In this document: positions 1-9,449 of the stretch, piece after piece
Layout of the letters: each line of letters starts with the position of its first letter
Position numbering within the stretch: the stretch's first letter is position 1
Translations under genes and position numbers: made by a program
The notes under the pieces: generated by a model
Database searches by the model: none
Told to the model about the DNA's origin: nothing
Seen by the model: only the letters and a program-made list of their open reading frames with translations
NCBI GenBank assembly: GCA_946408355.1
Contig: CAMJRX010000004.1
Span: forward strand, 21,199 to 85,198
Reading direction: 5' to 3'
DNA: 64,000 bases
From: an uncultured Selenomonadales bacterium
GTDB lineage: Bacteria > Bacillota > Negativicutes > Selenomonadales > Selenomonadaceae

Positions 1-1240
1 GTTCCGCCGTGCCCTCTTTTATATATAAAGGGAGAGAATGGAAATTATTAATGTTCGCCGCCATAAGTGCATGAGTGAATTCATGAGCAATCGTTCTGTC
101 AAGATAACTTGCTCGACCATACATGGAACTTGTAGCGAGTAAGTCGCCGTCTTCGCTGTTGGTGTCAATATCGTTGTAATAATACATTTTGACAGTTAAT
201 TTTAAATAACTTGAACTAGAGGAGACATAAGCCAACCAACCACTTGTGCTATTGTTTTCAAACGCAACATCGATTTCATTGACAGTCGCGCCGTCGGAGT
301 TGAAATCAATACCGTAACTTTCTTTGACTAATTTTAAGCTTTGCTCTATCCAGTCAGAATTTAAGCCCGCCAAGATATGTTTTTCAGTAGGACTTAGATC
401 CCCGTTTGAGCCTGTGGTCGGCCACTTAACGGTTAAGCCGTCAATAGTCGTCGAAGAACCAGCAATCGGAATGCCCCAACTTGAGACAGCTACTTGTTCG
501 GGAACGATTGATTTAGCAGTCTTAACAGTGTCGCCGCCCGCGTCCGAACCGGTGATTGCGCCCGTGTCTTCGTTGCCTAAAATTATTCCGCAGTAAGTTT
601 CCAAAAAGTCGGTGTACGAAGACGAGCTTTCTAAGTCGCTCATGAATTTGTTGATAAGCGCGTCCGTTGTCGCGAACTTGCCATTTGAGGCAGAATTAAT
701 CGCCGCGTCGAGAGCCGCCGTGCCGGATAAAGTCGTTTCGTTGAGGGAACTCATCATTGCCTTAGCAACTTGCAAGGCACTTGTCGAGGCATCGGCGTAT
801 TTTATTTTGGGGTCGTAGCTACCGTCGATTAGCCGCTTGCCGTTGTACCTAGCGTCCAATGCCATGTCGTTAATTGTGGCAGTCATTTGAGTTAATTCTT
901 TTTGAATCGTTCGGCGGTCTTCTGAAGAGTTGCTGTCGTTAGCGGCGTTGATTGCCTTTTCCTTCATAGCGCGCAACACGTTGATAATATCTTCCACGCC
1001 GCCCGACGCAATTTTAATCATTGCCGCGCCGTTCTGGACGTTCTGCACGTCTTGATTGAGACTGCGAATTTGCTCGCGCATTCTCTCCGAAATCGAATAG
1101 CCCGCAGCGTCGTCGCCCGCAGAAGTTATTTTCATTCCGCTCGAAACTTTTGCCAATCGCTTATTCAGCTCCGAATTGTTTTGATTCATCTGATTAAGCG
1201 TGCGCACTGCCATTAAATTATTCTTTACTACCATTGCCAT
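1..1240 (-). CDS. Flagellin with internal zinc metallopeptidase domain (flagellinolysin), 3' part outside window
   Basis: The reading frame starts at ATG 1240-1238 behind AAAGGATG and stays open for 413 codons to the window edge. Residues 1 to about 150 are a typical flagellin D0/D1 N-terminus (MAMVVKNNLMAVRTLNQMNQ, then SSGMKITSAGDDAAGYSISE). The variable region then shows HEFTH at residues 386-390, with a Glu-Gly-Thr-Ala-Glu run at 409-413. This is the HEXXH...EGxAE layout of gluzincin and M9-type zinc peptidases; H386, H390 and E409 are the expected zinc ligands and E387 the catalytic base. Proteolytic flagellins of this design are a known family that builds enzymatically active filaments. 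The C-terminal D1/D0 half lies beyond base 1 and was not seen. Gene family and motif are clear; activity is inferred. Confidence 0.93.
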   Translation of the reverse strand, partial: MAMVVKNNLMAVRTLNQMNQNNSELNKRLAKVSSGMKITSAGDDAAGYSISERMREQIRSLNQDVQNVQNGAAMIKIASGGVEDIINVLRAMKEKAINAANDSNSSEDRRTIQKELTQMTATINDMALDARYNGKRLIDGSYDPKIKYADASTSALQVAKAMMSSLNETTLSGTAALDAAINSASNGKFATTDALINKFMSDLESSSSYTDFLETYCGIILGNEDTGAITGSDAGGDTVKTAKSIVPEQVAVSSWGIPIAGSSTTIDGLTVKWPTTGSNGDLSPTEKHILAGLNSDWIEQSLKLVKESYGIDFNSDGATVNEIDVAFENNSTSGWLAYVSSSSSYLKLTVKMYYYNDIDTNSEDGDLLATSSMYGRASYLDRTIAHEFTHALMAANINNFHSLPLYIKEGTAE

Positions 1241-1330
1241 AAAGCATCATCCTTTGCAAAATACAAAATCCCTTTAAACCGCATCGAAAAAATTTTTACA
1301 TAATAACAAAAACATTGGAATAACACAAAC

Positions 1331-1353
1331 AAAAAATCGCCCGAAGGCGAAAA
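1331..1353 (-). terminator. Terminator of ruvB
   Basis: On the minus strand TCGCC-TTCG-GGCGA, a tetraloop hairpin, is followed by TTTTTT directly after the ruvB stop codon. It separates ruvB from the flagellin gene transcribed on the same strand. Confidence 0.85.
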
Positions 1354-1359
1354 AATTTT

Positions 1360-2400
1360 TTATAAGTCTTCAAAGTCGAAAAGTGTTGGTATTGGTGCGT
1401 CGTTTAATTTCGGATAAGCAACGCCCATGTGAGTATAGCCCGCCTCTGTCACGACACGACCGCGCGGCGTCCGCATGATAAATCCCAGTTGCAAAAGATA
1501 TGGTTCGTAAATGTCCTCGATAGTTTCACGGGTCTCGCTTATGGCGGCGGCAATGGTTTCTAAGCCGACGGGACCGCCGTGAAATTTTTTTATCATGGCG
1601 TCTAACATGCGGCGATCTGTGTGGTCAAGCCCTTCGCGGTCAACTTCCAAAGCAAGCAGTGCACGGTCTGCAATGTCGTCAGTAATAATTTGGGAGCCTT
1701 CAACTTGCGCGAAGTCGCGAACACGTTTTAAAAGTCTGTTGGCGATACGCGGCGTGCCTCTTGAGCGACGAGCAATTTCCTGCGCGCCGTTTAATTCAAT
1801 CGGGATTTTTAAAATCTGCGCGGCGCGAGTGATAATCTCGACTAATGCCTCCGTCGAATAGTATTCAAGCCGACTGATAACGCCAAATCTATCACGCAAC
1901 GGCGGCGATAACGAACCAGCTTTAGTCGTAGCTCCTATCAACGTAAACGGCGAAATGTCTACGCGAATACTACGCGCTCGTGGTCCTTTGCCGATTATTA
2001 TATCCAGCGCGAAATCTTCCATTGCCGAATATAAAATTTCTTCGACTTGCCGATTCAGGCGATGTATTTCGTCGATAAATAAAACATCGCGGTCTTGCAA
2101 ATTGGTTAAGATTGCCGCTAAGTCGCCCGCCCGTTCGATTGCCGGTCCCGACGTTTGACGGAAGTTTACGCCCAATTCGTTAGCAATTATCGCTGCCAAT
2201 GTTGTTTTTCCCAATCCAGGCGGTCCATAAAGTAAAACGTGGTCAAGTGCTTCACGCCGATTAACTGCCGCCTTTACGAAGACGGATAAGTTTTGCTTAG
2301 CTTTATCCTGCCCAATGTATTCGCGTAATCTGCGCGGGCGCAAGCTGTATTGCCAATCGTCAGTGCGTTGCTCAACTGTCGCGATTATTCGTTCGTCCAA
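1360..2400 (-). CDS. ruvB: Holliday junction branch migration ATPase RuvB
   Basis: The 346-residue product matches the length of RuvB, the hexameric AAA+ motor that drives Holliday junction branch migration with RuvA. Visible are Walker [10 protein letters not shown] (residues 59-67), Walker B and box LFIDEIHRL (107-115), sensor-type [18 protein letters not shown], and the C-terminal winged-helix segment with [25 protein letters not shown] and PRGR. The start ATG lies 16 bases inside the end of fmt, so the two genes are probably translationally coupled. ruvA and ruvC are not adjacent, which is less common but not unusual. A terminator follows. Confidence 0.97.
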   Translation of the reverse strand: MDERIIATVEQRTDDWQYSLRPRRLREYIGQDKAKQNLSVFVKAAVNRREALDHVLLYGPPGLGKTTLAAIIANELGVNFRQTSGPAIERAGDLAAILTNLQDRDVLFIDEIHRLNRQVEEILYSAMEDFALDIIIGKGPRARSIRVDISPFTLIGATTKAGSLSPPLRDRFGVISRLEYYSTEALVEIITRAAQILKIPIELNGAQEIARRSRGTPRIANRLLKRVRDFAQVEGSQIITDDIADRALLALEVDREGLDHTDRRMLDAMIKKFHGGPVGLETIAAAISETRETIEDIYEPYLLQLGFIMRTPRGRVVTEAGYTHMGVAYPKLNDAPIPTLFDFEDL

Positions 2401-3296
2401 AAATTGTCACCAACTTTATTGCCGCGTAAAAAATCTGCCGCGTTGAGTTTCTTTGAATTTGGAGCTTGAATTTCTAAAATCTCAAGTGAGCCGTCGCCCG
2501 TTCCTACAAAAAATTTTCCGTCGACGATTTTAATTTCCCCAGCCGAAAGATTTTCTTCAGCGAGCCGCGTCCGCCAAATTTTAAACTTTCCAGCCCGTGC
2601 CCCGCCGTAAAGCCCGCGAACTAAATTGTGAATTTCCCGCGCAGATTTATTCCAGTCGATTAATCCCGTGTCCTTTTTGAGCAACGGCGCATAAGTCGAC
2701 AGCGAATCATCTTGTTTAATCGGTTGAAGTCCGCCGTTCTGCAGTTTATAAAGTGTTTTGAGCAATAAATCCGCACCGACTATCATAAGTCTTTCGCGCA
2801 ATTCGGGCAAAATCATATCGTCGGAAATTTTAACTTCGCTTTTGAATAAAATATCGCCCGTATCAAGTCCGGCGTTCATTTGCATTGTGGTTACGCCCGT
2901 AATTTTTTCGCCGTTGATAATCGACCACTCAATCGGAGCCGCGCCGCGATATTTCGGCAAAAGTGAGGCGTGGACATTGATACAACCAAAGCGCGGAATA
3001 TCCAAAATTTTTTGCGATAAAATTTGCCCGAACGCGACGACGACAATTAAATCTGGCTTGAGTTCGGCAAGTTCAACGACGACCTCACGAGCTTTGACTT
3101 TGAGCGGCTGAATCACGCGCAAATTATTTTCCTCAGCAAAAACTTTGACGGGCGGCGGCTGAAGTTTATGACCGCGCCCCTTTGGTCTGTCAGGTTGTGT
3201 AACGACGCAGATAACTTGAGTTTTATCAATAAGAGCGTCTAAACTCGGAACGGCAAAATCGGGAGTGCCCATAAATATAACTTTTAATTTGTCCAT
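2385..3296 (-). CDS. fmt: Methionyl-tRNA formyltransferase
   Basis: Transfers a formyl group from 10-formyltetrahydrofolate to Met-tRNA(fMet). The 303-residue protein starts [20 protein letters not shown] and carries the catalytic region [18 protein letters not shown] (from residue 107, with N107 and H109) and the downstream catalytic D145 in [11 protein letters not shown]. The C-terminal tRNA-binding part follows the usual layout ([16 protein letters not shown]). Its stop overlaps the start of ruvB. The def and priA genes that often accompany fmt are not here. A small secreted Ada-like protein lies immediately upstream on the same strand. Confidence 0.97.
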   Translation of the reverse strand: MDKLKVIFMGTPDFAVPSLDALIDKTQVICVVTQPDRPKGRGHKLQPPPVKVFAEENNLRVIQPLKVKAREVVVELAELKPDLIVVVAFGQILSQKILDIPRFGCINVHASLLPKYRGAAPIEWSIINGEKITGVTTMQMNAGLDTGDILFKSEVKISDDMILPELRERLMIVGADLLLKTLYKLQNGGLQPIKQDDSLSTYAPLLKKDTGLIDWNKSAREIHNLVRGLYGGARAGKFKIWRTRLAEENLSAGEIKIVDGKFFVGTGDGSLEILEIQAPNSKKLNAADFLRGNKVGDNFWTNE

Positions 3297-3305
3297 AAAA
3301 TCTCC

Positions 3306-3527
3306 TTAAGGCTTGCAACGTTTGCACGGAACATAACCCGCCGCAATCGCCTCTTCACGGGTGTTCATGTAAACTTTGTTCGCGGTATTCATTTTGTTAA
3401 CCATTGAGCAATCAGCATAATGAAATTTTCTGCTTTTGGCATTGCCGACATAACTTGACGCGAGCACCGTTGCAAAGGCCGTTGTCATAACAATAACCGC
3501 AATAATCGCCGCTAAAAATTTTTTCAT
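3306..3527 (-). CDS. Small secreted protein with Ada-type metal-binding fold
   Basis: 73 residues. A signal peptide (MKKFLAAIIAVIVMTTAFA, cleavage near ALASS or VLASS) precedes a domain resembling the zinc-binding N-terminus of Ada: SSYVGNAKSRKFHYADCSMV ... REEAIAAGYVPCKRCKP. Cysteines at DCS and CKRC plus the KFH histidine are the conserved elements. Exported proteins of this kind are common in Firmicutes, alone or fused to nucleases; the function of the isolated domain is not established. The ribosome-binding site AGGAGGC is good. It lies between fmt and the Memo-AMMECR1 gene. Confidence 0.75.
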   Translation of the reverse strand: MKKFLAAIIAVIVMTTAFATVLASSYVGNAKSRKFHYADCSMVNKMNTANKVYMNTREEAIAAGYVPCKRCKP

Positions 3528-3539
3528 AACAAAGCCTCC

Positions 3540-4934
3540 TCAATGGTGGCGAATGACTTCAAACCTCCACAGCATAACTTTTTCTTCGGGACGAATACCC
3601 GCCTTGCGTTTGGCGATTGCAATTTGTTCCTCGACAGTGTCGACGCCTTCCAAGTCAGGCAACAACAATCCTCTGCGTGCGCCGTTCTCGACAATCACGC
3701 CGTATCTTTTAACGTCCAAATCTTTAATGTCGAAAATACGTTCCGCCTCGCCCAAAACGTCGACGCTGTATTCAATATCGTCAATTTCGTCAAGCTTTAC
3801 GGGCTCAAAGCGCGGATCTTTAGAGCAAGCCGAAATTGCATTCTGCAGAATTTCTTCGGCAAGCGTATTTTGCGTCGCCATAATCGTGCCAATACACCCG
3901 CGCAGATTTCCGTCCTTGTGCAAACTTACAAAGGCTCCTGCGCGGCGATTAGTCAATTCGGCGGGCAAGTTGTCGGGTAATTTTGCGGGCTTGTGCGTCT
4001 TAACAAAAGTTTCAAGACTATAACGCGCTAATTTAACAAAGTCGTCCTCTTTAGCCTTGCGCTGTTCTAATTCGTGTTTTTTAAAGTGCACCAACTGATA
4101 AGCGAAATTTCTTGAGGAGTCCTCGCCACCGACGTTGAAATAAACAATTCCATAACCAACGCCAAATGTACCCTCATAAGATAATTTTTCTGCGCGGACG
4201 GCTTTTTTGTCGAGTGCGCCCGCCATTATCCAGAACGAACGCAAACCGCATTCCGCCGCCCGATTGCAAATTTTATTGTCCATAGTCAGCAACTTCAAGA
4301 AATCTGCACTACCCAAATTTTCCATGATTTGCGAATCAAATTGAGGTCCCTCTTCCACAAAGCCATAAGGACCATCTGATTTTAATTTATGCGACAAATC
4401 GCCGCTCGCTATGAAAAATGTTTTACGTCCGAGTTCGTCAGACGCTTGAGAAATTATTCGCCCGAACTTGTAATGAATTGCCGCCGACATGCCCGACAAA
4501 CCGATTCGCAAAAATTTTACGCGGTTGAAGTCAAGCCCTGCCTCTTGCAAAAATCTCAACGGAATCATTGTGCCGTGATCCAGCGCGGGATTTCTTTCAC
4601 CGATAGAACCTGCAGGAACGCCTGCCGCCATTGAGTCGGTTGAAAGTTTTCTTGCGAAGTCTACGTCGTAATTTATCGCCAATGCTACTTGCGGGGCGCG
4701 GAATTGTCCCATGTTGCCCGCCGCCGCGTCGCCCGGCGAAATGTGGAAATAATCCGCGTACATGATTGAATGCGGGCTGGTGATGATTATCGTTTCGGGA
4801 TTGAGTTCGACGATTCGCCGCGAAATTTCTTTGTAAGCGGCTATTGTCGCCGAAATTTTTTGTTCTTCACCGCGTCCGACTTCCGGTAAAATTATCGGCG
4901 GGTGCGGTACTGCCACTGCGCCAAGTATGCTCAT
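3540..4934 (-). CDS. Memo-like (class III dioxygenase fold) and AMMECR1 fusion protein
   Basis: 464 residues in two domains. Residues 1 to about 265 are a LigB/Memo-like domain: AVPHPP (8-13), SPHS (53-56), ALDHG (117-121) and ASGDLSH (176-182) supply the histidine pattern of the family. Residues about 275-464 are an AMMECR1 domain with the hallmark LRGCIG at 344-349. This is the A/B part of the conserved AmmeMemoRadiSam set, whose third member is a radical SAM enzyme (AmrS). No radical SAM partner is adjacent; miaB at 22 kb is a different enzyme. The biochemical role is unresolved. AGGAGG precedes the ATG, and a terminator upstream makes it a separate transcript from the PHP gene. Confidence 0.9.
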   Translation of the reverse strand: MSILGAVAVPHPPIILPEVGRGEEQKISATIAAYKEISRRIVELNPETIIITSPHSIMYADYFHISPGDAAAGNMGQFRAPQVALAINYDVDFARKLSTDSMAAGVPAGSIGERNPALDHGTMIPLRFLQEAGLDFNRVKFLRIGLSGMSAAIHYKFGRIISQASDELGRKTFFIASGDLSHKLKSDGPYGFVEEGPQFDSQIMENLGSADFLKLLTMDNKICNRAAECGLRSFWIMAGALDKKAVRAEKLSYEGTFGVGYGIVYFNVGGEDSSRNFAYQLVHFKKHELEQRKAKEDDFVKLARYSLETFVKTHKPAKLPDNLPAELTNRRAGAFVSLHKDGNLRGCIGTIMATQNTLAEEILQNAISACSKDPRFEPVKLDEIDDIEYSVDVLGEAERIFDIKDLDVKRYGVIVENGARRGLLLPDLEGVDTVEEQIAIAKRKAGIRPEEKVMLWRFEVIRHH

Positions 4935-4976
4935 GATTAATCCTCCTCAAACTTTTTTCACAGGTATTATACCATA

Positions 4977-5016
4977 AAAAAATAACCCGCCGCGATTTTG
5001 TGACGGATTATTTTTT
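4977..5016 (-). terminator. Terminator after the PHP-domain gene
   Basis: Minus-strand hairpin AATAATCCGTC...GCGGCGGGTTATT followed by seven T, just beyond the stop of the PHP gene. It closes the rny-ymdB-spoVS-PHP run of genes. Confidence 0.75.
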
Positions 5017-5028
5017 TACATACGCTAT

Positions 5029-5853
5029 TTAATTCTGTGATTCGGTGAAAAATTTTTTTGCAAGGTCATCGCTTATCGTGAATTCGCCGAGCTTGTTTAC
5101 AAATCTGGACGACGTCCCGTGAAAATCACTTCCGCCAGTTATCAGCAGATTATATTTCTTTGCTAGGAAATAATAATGCTGGGTTTCGTCGGGCTTGTGA
5201 CAGGGGTAATAAACTTCTAAGCCGTCCAATTTTTTGCAAAGCTCCTCGACTAAGTTATCATCGCCGATAAGTTTTGGGTGTGCTAACGTAGCTACGCCGC
5301 CCGCCTGATGAATCACGTCAATAATTTCGTCAACTTCAGGCAAATAGCGCGGCACATAAGCGGGTTTTCCCTTGCCTAACATTTTTTCAAATGCATCGCG
5401 AACAGTTTTAAAAGCGCCGATTTTTACCAGCGTTCGGGCAATATGCGCTCGCCCGATTGAATGACTTGTGCCCGCGATTTTTAAAACGTCTGTCTCTCGA
5501 ATATCGTAATTTTGATTATGCAGGGTATTGATAATTTCGCTAAATCTCTCCCAACGCGATTCAATGATTTTGTCAATGAGTTCCGAGAGGGCTTCGTTAT
5601 AAATATCAATGTTATAGCCGACAATGTGAATATCTTTTTCGGGGTGATTCGCACTAAGCTCCACTCCAGGAATTATATTGACGCCCCGCCCCGGATAAAG
5701 CCCATTTTCATAAAGGTGGCGAACGCCGTCAACGGTGTCATGATCGGTAATAGCTAGATAATGGAGACCGATTTTTTTCGCCGCCGTCACGAGCTCTTCG
5801 GGCGAATATGAACCGTCCGAAAAATTCGTGTGAGTGTGCAAATCGCCGGCCAT
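5029..5853 (-). CDS. PHP-domain phosphoesterase (TrpH/YciV-like)
   Basis: 274 residues. The N-terminus GDLHTHTNFSDGSYSPEEL and ITDHDTVDG are motifs I and II of the PHP metal-dependent phosphoesterase superfamily; later histidines (TLAHPK, SDFHG near the C-terminus) complete the trinuclear metal site. Best fit is the YciV/TrpH group, whose characterised members hydrolyse 3',5'-nucleotide bisphosphates or act as 5'-3' exoribonucleases. CGGAGGG precedes the ATG. It is the last gene of the rny-orf-ymdB-spoVS group, a context suggesting RNA turnover, but substrate is not visible from sequence. Confidence 0.88.
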   Translation of the reverse strand: MAGDLHTHTNFSDGSYSPEELVTAAKKIGLHYLAITDHDTVDGVRHLYENGLYPGRGVNIIPGVELSANHPEKDIHIVGYNIDIYNEALSELIDKIIESRWERFSEIINTLHNQNYDIRETDVLKIAGTSHSIGRAHIARTLVKIGAFKTVRDAFEKMLGKGKPAYVPRYLPEVDEIIDVIHQAGGVATLAHPKLIGDDNLVEELCKKLDGLEVYYPCHKPDETQHYYFLAKKYNLLITGGSDFHGTSSRFVNKLGEFTISDDLAKKFFTESQN

Positions 5854-5927
5854 TGAACTTTCCCTCCGTTAATAAATGTCTACCTTTGCGGCTTCAGAAT
5901 TTTTTACTGCTTTGGCGAGATGAGGAA

Positions 5928-6188
5928 TTAACGCGGTTCGACTATGAGCTTAATAGCGGTACGCTCGCTCCCGTCAATTTCAATGTCCGTAAAAGCAGGA
6001 ATGCAGATGAGATCTACGCCGTGCGGTGCCACGAAGCCGCGTGCAATGGCAACCGCTTTAACCGCTTGGTTCAGCGCTCCGGCACCTATCGCCTGCATCT
6101 CGGCACTTCCGGTTTCGCGGATAACTCCCGCGAGTGCGCCGGCGACGGAATTGGGGTTAGATTTGGCTGATACCTTTAGGATTTCCAT
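5928..6188 (-). CDS. spoVS: Stage V sporulation protein S (SpoVS)
   Basis: 86 residues, the normal SpoVS length, with the near-invariant sequence VSAKSNPNSVAGALAGVIRE and AIARGFVAPHGVDLICIPAF. SpoVS is an Alba-fold protein needed for late sporulation in Bacillus and is present in many Firmicutes, sporulating or not. The order rny, (orf), ymdB, spoVS is a widely conserved Firmicute neighbourhood. AGGAGG precedes the start. Its presence here is a lineage marker rather than proof of sporulation. About 170 bases between it and ymdB contain no gene that I can support. Confidence 0.97.
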   Translation of the reverse strand: MEILKVSAKSNPNSVAGALAGVIRETGSAEMQAIGAGALNQAVKAVAIARGFVAPHGVDLICIPAFTDIEIDGSERTAIKLIVEPR

Positions 6189-6356
6189 GATTGATCCTCC
6201 TCTCTTGTTGCATTTTTCTGTTGTAGTGATTTTCTACCTGCTGCGGCTCCTTCTGCGTCTAAATTGTCTACTCTGTTAATTCTTCAAACTTAAATTAAAT
6301 CCTTCACTAGCCTCGCCGATTTTGTCATATATTTTATTGCGGCGGGTAATAAATAT

Positions 6357-7145
6357 TTAGATTTTACTTTTTTCCTTAATAAAAATGCGTTCAATCCTAG
6401 TAGGTTTATTCGTCTTGTTGTTAATATCAATCATCACGGCGCAATAAATCGCGGCTCCTTCGGCGACTTCAAATTTACTCGGACGCCCCGTCATGAATCT
6501 TTTTATCACAGGTTCAATCTCCATGCCTAAGATAGAATTATTCGCGCCGACCATACCTAAATCAGTTATATAAGCCGTGCCCTTAGGCAAAATTTTCGCG
6601 TCAGCCGTCTGAATGTGTGTATGCGTGCCGACAACCGCTGTAACTTGTCCGTCAAAGTAATGAGCAAAGGCGAGCTTTTCGCTTGTCGCTTCGGCGTGGA
6701 AGTCAACTAAGATAACGTCGCAATCCTTTTTTATAAACTTTAGAATTTTTTCGCCAAGCCGGAACGGACAATCAATCGGCGGCATATATGTTCTGCCGGA
6801 AAGATTAATCACGCCAACTTTCTTTTTGCCAACGGGATAAATGCAAAAGCCTCTGCCAGGCGTATCTTCTGGATAATTGGCGGGGCGAAGTAAAAAGGGT
6901 TCCGTGTCGATAATCTCCATGACTTTCGGATTGTCCCAAATGTGATTGCCCGTAGTTACGACGTCCGCGCCGCCTCTAATCAACTCGTTAAAAATGTTCG
7001 GCGTTAAGCCTTTACCGTGCGCCGCATTCTCGCCGTTGACGACAACCATATCAATATTTTTAGTCAGCTTAAGTTCGGGCGTCTGCTCCATAAAAAAATA
7101 TCTGCCGGTTTGCCCGACAACATCACCGACCATTAAAATTCTCAA
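6357..7145 (-). CDS. ymdB: YmdB-family metallophosphoesterase
   Basis: 262 residues; starts at TTG behind AGGAGAGGAGA. MRILMVGDVVGQTGR, NGENAAHGKG, TGNHIWDN, DFHAEATSEK and VGTHTHIQTAD are the metal-binding blocks of the calcineurin-like TIGR00282/YmdB family. Characterised members hydrolyse 2',3'- and 3',5'-cyclic nucleotides and influence the switch between motility and biofilm in Bacillus. It stands two genes downstream of rny, as usual; 15 bases separate it from the preceding unknown gene, consistent with one operon. Confidence 0.95.
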   Translation of the reverse strand: MRILMVGDVVGQTGRYFFMEQTPELKLTKNIDMVVVNGENAAHGKGLTPNIFNELIRGGADVVTTGNHIWDNPKVMEIIDTEPFLLRPANYPEDTPGRGFCIYPVGKKKVGVINLSGRTYMPPIDCPFRLGEKILKFIKKDCDVILVDFHAEATSEKLAFAHYFDGQVTAVVGTHTHIQTADAKILPKGTAYITDLGMVGANNSILGMEIEPVIKRFMTGRPSKFEVAEGAAIYCAVMIDINNKTNKPTRIERIFIKEKSKI

Positions 7146-7160
7146 AAAAAATCTCCTCTC

Positions 7161-7688
7161 CTATCGAGCGTAGACGACAACGCGCTCATGTTCACGCACG
7201 CCGACTAATCGCCCTTCGACGCGCAGTTGCCTCATATTATTCAAACACTGTTCTAAATAATTTTCCTGCGCTATCAAATATTCTTCGTCGGGGAAATAAT
7301 TGTTGTCGTACTCCTCAATCAGTTTGTCGCCGAAATAATTTGTTGTTAGCTCCGTCAGAAGTGACAGCTCTCGGCAAGTCAACGTTGCCACATCGCGTCG
7401 CACATTTAGAAAGCACGTGCCGTAAACCCCTTCGGCATTGAGTTCAATTTTGGCACCGCCTAACCCTTCTAGTTGGTGGAAAGTCTCCAACGACTCCGCA
7501 ACATAAGCTAAAAAGTTTTCAATCTCATTTTGCGAAAATTTTATGTCCAATGCAAAGGAGAATTCAAGCATTTCGCCTTTCGACTCGTAAGTCACTGATT
7601 GAACTGCAGGAAACACCACGAGAATCGACGCCAAAAGCCGACTGGCGTCGGGATTGGGTTTCTTCGTCTTCTTCAGAAAATCAAACAT
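7161..7688 (-). CDS. Conserved hypothetical protein between rny and ymdB
   Basis: 175 residues, MFDFLKKTKKPNPDASRLLA at the N-terminus, strong ribosome-binding site AAAGGAGG. No signal peptide, membrane segment or motif that I recognise. The C-terminal third is acidic and tyrosine-rich (EEYDNNYFPDEEYLIAQENY) followed by a helix and a basic strand (RLVGVREHERVVVYAR). Its position inside the RNase Y-YmdB operon suggests a role in RNA metabolism or its regulation, but that is context only. Confidence 0.7.
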   Translation of the reverse strand: MFDFLKKTKKPNPDASRLLASILVVFPAVQSVTYESKGEMLEFSFALDIKFSQNEIENFLAYVAESLETFHQLEGLGGAKIELNAEGVYGTCFLNVRRDVATLTCRELSLLTELTTNYFGDKLIEEYDNNYFPDEEYLIAQENYLEQCLNNMRQLRVEGRLVGVREHERVVVYAR

Positions 7689-7713
7689 CGCTCCAACCTC
7701 CTTTGTAAGGCAA

Positions 7714-7750
7714 AGGGAATAGGGATAAGAAAAGCCGCTCCCTATTCCCT
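7714..7750. repeat. Perfect 12-bp inverted repeat after rny
   Basis: AGGGAATAGGGA (7714-7725) and TCCCTATTCCCT (7739-7750) form a perfect stem with a 13-base loop just past the rny stop. Neither strand has a T-run, so it is not a standard terminator. It could be a processing or stabilising hairpin between rny and the next gene, or a small repeat element. Confidence 0.7.
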
Positions 7751-7760
7751 AAGTAAATTT

Positions 7761-9332
7761 TTATTTCGCGTAATCAACAACTCTAACTTCGCGGATTATT
7801 GTCGCCCGAACTTGTCCGGGATAATCTAAATCTTTCTCAATCTTTTTAACTATGTCATGAGCAAGAGTAACTGCCGCCGCGTCGTCAATCTTATCCGGCT
7901 TAACCATAACACGAATCTCGCGCCCCGCTTGAATTGCAAAGCAACGTTCGACGCCCTCGAATGATTCGGCAATTTCTTCAAGCATTTTCAGCCGCTTAAG
8001 GTACATTTCCAAACTTTCGCGACGTGCTCCAGGTCTTGCCGCTGAAACTGCGTCAGCCGCCGCAACTAAGACTGCCTCGACAGAAGTCGCCTCAATGTCG
8101 CCGTGATGTGAGGCTATAGCGTTTATGACGAATTTATTTTCGCGATAACGTTTAGCCAAATCTGCGCCCAACGTCACGTGCGGACCTTCAATTTCGTGGT
8201 CAACTGCCTTGCCTATGTCATGAAGAAGTCCGGCGCGTTTAGCTAAATTCACGTCGACGCCGAGTTCACTAGCCATAATGCCCGCTAACATTGCCACTTC
8301 GATTGAATGATCCAGAACGTTTTGTCCGTAGCTCGTGCGATATTTGAGCCGACCCAAAAGTTTAATAAGTTCAGGGTGAATTCCATGTACGCCAACTTTA
8401 AATGTTGCTTGTTCGCCGGCCTCTTTCATGCGGTTATCGACTTCGCGCTGGGCTTTCTCGACCATTTCTTCAATCCGCGCAGGGTGAATTCTTCCGTCTG
8501 CAATTAATCTTTCAAGTGCGACGCGGGCAATTTCCCTTTTTATTGGGTCAAAGCCCGACAAGATAACTGCCTCTGGCGTATCGTCAATGATTAAGTCAAT
8601 GCCCGTTGCCGTCTCCAGCGCACGAATATTCCTGCCTTCGCGCCCGATAATACGACCTTTCATATCATCGCTTGGGAGTGCCACGACTGATACTGTTGTT
8701 TCGGCTACGTGATCTGCCGCACAGCGTTGAATTGCCGTACTTAAAATATCCCGCGCTCGTTTATCCGCCTCGTCTTTAAGTTGCGTTTCATACTCTTTAA
8801 TTTTAAGTGCCTTGTCGTGTTTTAAACTTTCCTCAACCTCACTCATTAAAAGATTTCGTGCCTCATCACGGCTAAGTTCGGCAATGCGCTCAAGTTCGGC
8901 GTCCTCCTTTTCCTGCATTGCGTCGAGTTGTGCTTGCGATTCATTAAGCCGCGCTTCTTTTTTACTCAAAAGAAGTTCTTTTTTCTCCAGCGAATCCAAT
9001 TTTTTATCCAGGTTCTCTTCCTTCTGTACGACGCGCCTTTCTTGCCGAGAGATTTCGTTGCGTCGCTCTTTGGTGTCGCGGTCGAGTTCCTGTCGCATTC
9101 TATGAATTTCTTCCTTAGCTTCAAGAATGGCTTCTTTTTTTTCTGCGTTGCTTTTTTCTCGTGCCTCTTCGACGATGCGCCGCGCTTCATCTTCTGCCGA
9201 GCCGATTTGCGCTTCTGCAGATTTTTTTCGCGCCGCATAGCCGCCAAATACACCGAGAATTATTGCGACGATGACTGCTGCGATTGTAATAGCGATAACA
9301 CTCACCTCCCAAAACTTTTTCTTGAATACCAA
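7761..9332 (-). CDS. rny: Ribonuclease Y
   Basis: 523 residues, close to the 520 of Bacillus RNase Y, the membrane-anchored endoribonuclease that initiates mRNA decay. Layout: N-terminal membrane helix (about residues 10-32), a long charged coiled coil (about 35-200), a KH domain with [15 protein letters not shown], and an HD domain with [12 protein letters not shown] and ASHHGD. The end [22 protein letters not shown] is typical. The start is uncertain: TTG at 9332 gives the family length but lacks a clear ribosome-binding site, while GGGAGGTGA lies inside the frame at codons 8-11. Confidence 0.96.
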   Translation of the reverse strand: MVFKKKFWEVSVIAITIAAVIVAIILGVFGGYAARKKSAEAQIGSAEDEARRIVEEAREKSNAEKKEAILEAKEEIHRMRQELDRDTKERRNEISRQERRVVQKEENLDKKLDSLEKKELLLSKKEARLNESQAQLDAMQEKEDAELERIAELSRDEARNLLMSEVEESLKHDKALKIKEYETQLKDEADKRARDILSTAIQRCAADHVAETTVSVVALPSDDMKGRIIGREGRNIRALETATGIDLIIDDTPEAVILSGFDPIKREIARVALERLIADGRIHPARIEEMVEKAQREVDNRMKEAGEQATFKVGVHGIHPELIKLLGRLKYRTSYGQNVLDHSIEVAMLAGIMASELGVDVNLAKRAGLLHDIGKAVDHEIEGPHVTLGADLAKRYRENKFVINAIASHHGDIEATSVEAVLVAAADAVSAARPGARRESLEMYLKRLKMLEEIAESFEGVERCFAIQAGREIRVMVKPDKIDDAAAVTLAHDIVKKIEKDLDYPGQVRATIIREVRVVDYAK

Positions 9333-9382
9333 GATATTTTATAGATTGTCAGGGGATATGTCAAATGCTTTAATATAAAAAA

Positions 9383-9411
9383 AAAGCCGCTCTTATTCAG
9401 AGTAGCTAAGG
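9383..9411 (-). terminator. Terminator after the LPP20-like gene
   Basis: Minus-strand imperfect hairpin AGCTACTCT-GAATA-AGAGCGGCT followed by nine T. It lies between the LPP20-like gene and rny, so rny must have its own promoter in the remaining interval. Confidence 0.65.
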
Positions 9412-9449
9412 GCTAAATCAGTTATATAATTGACGTCGAAAATAAATTC

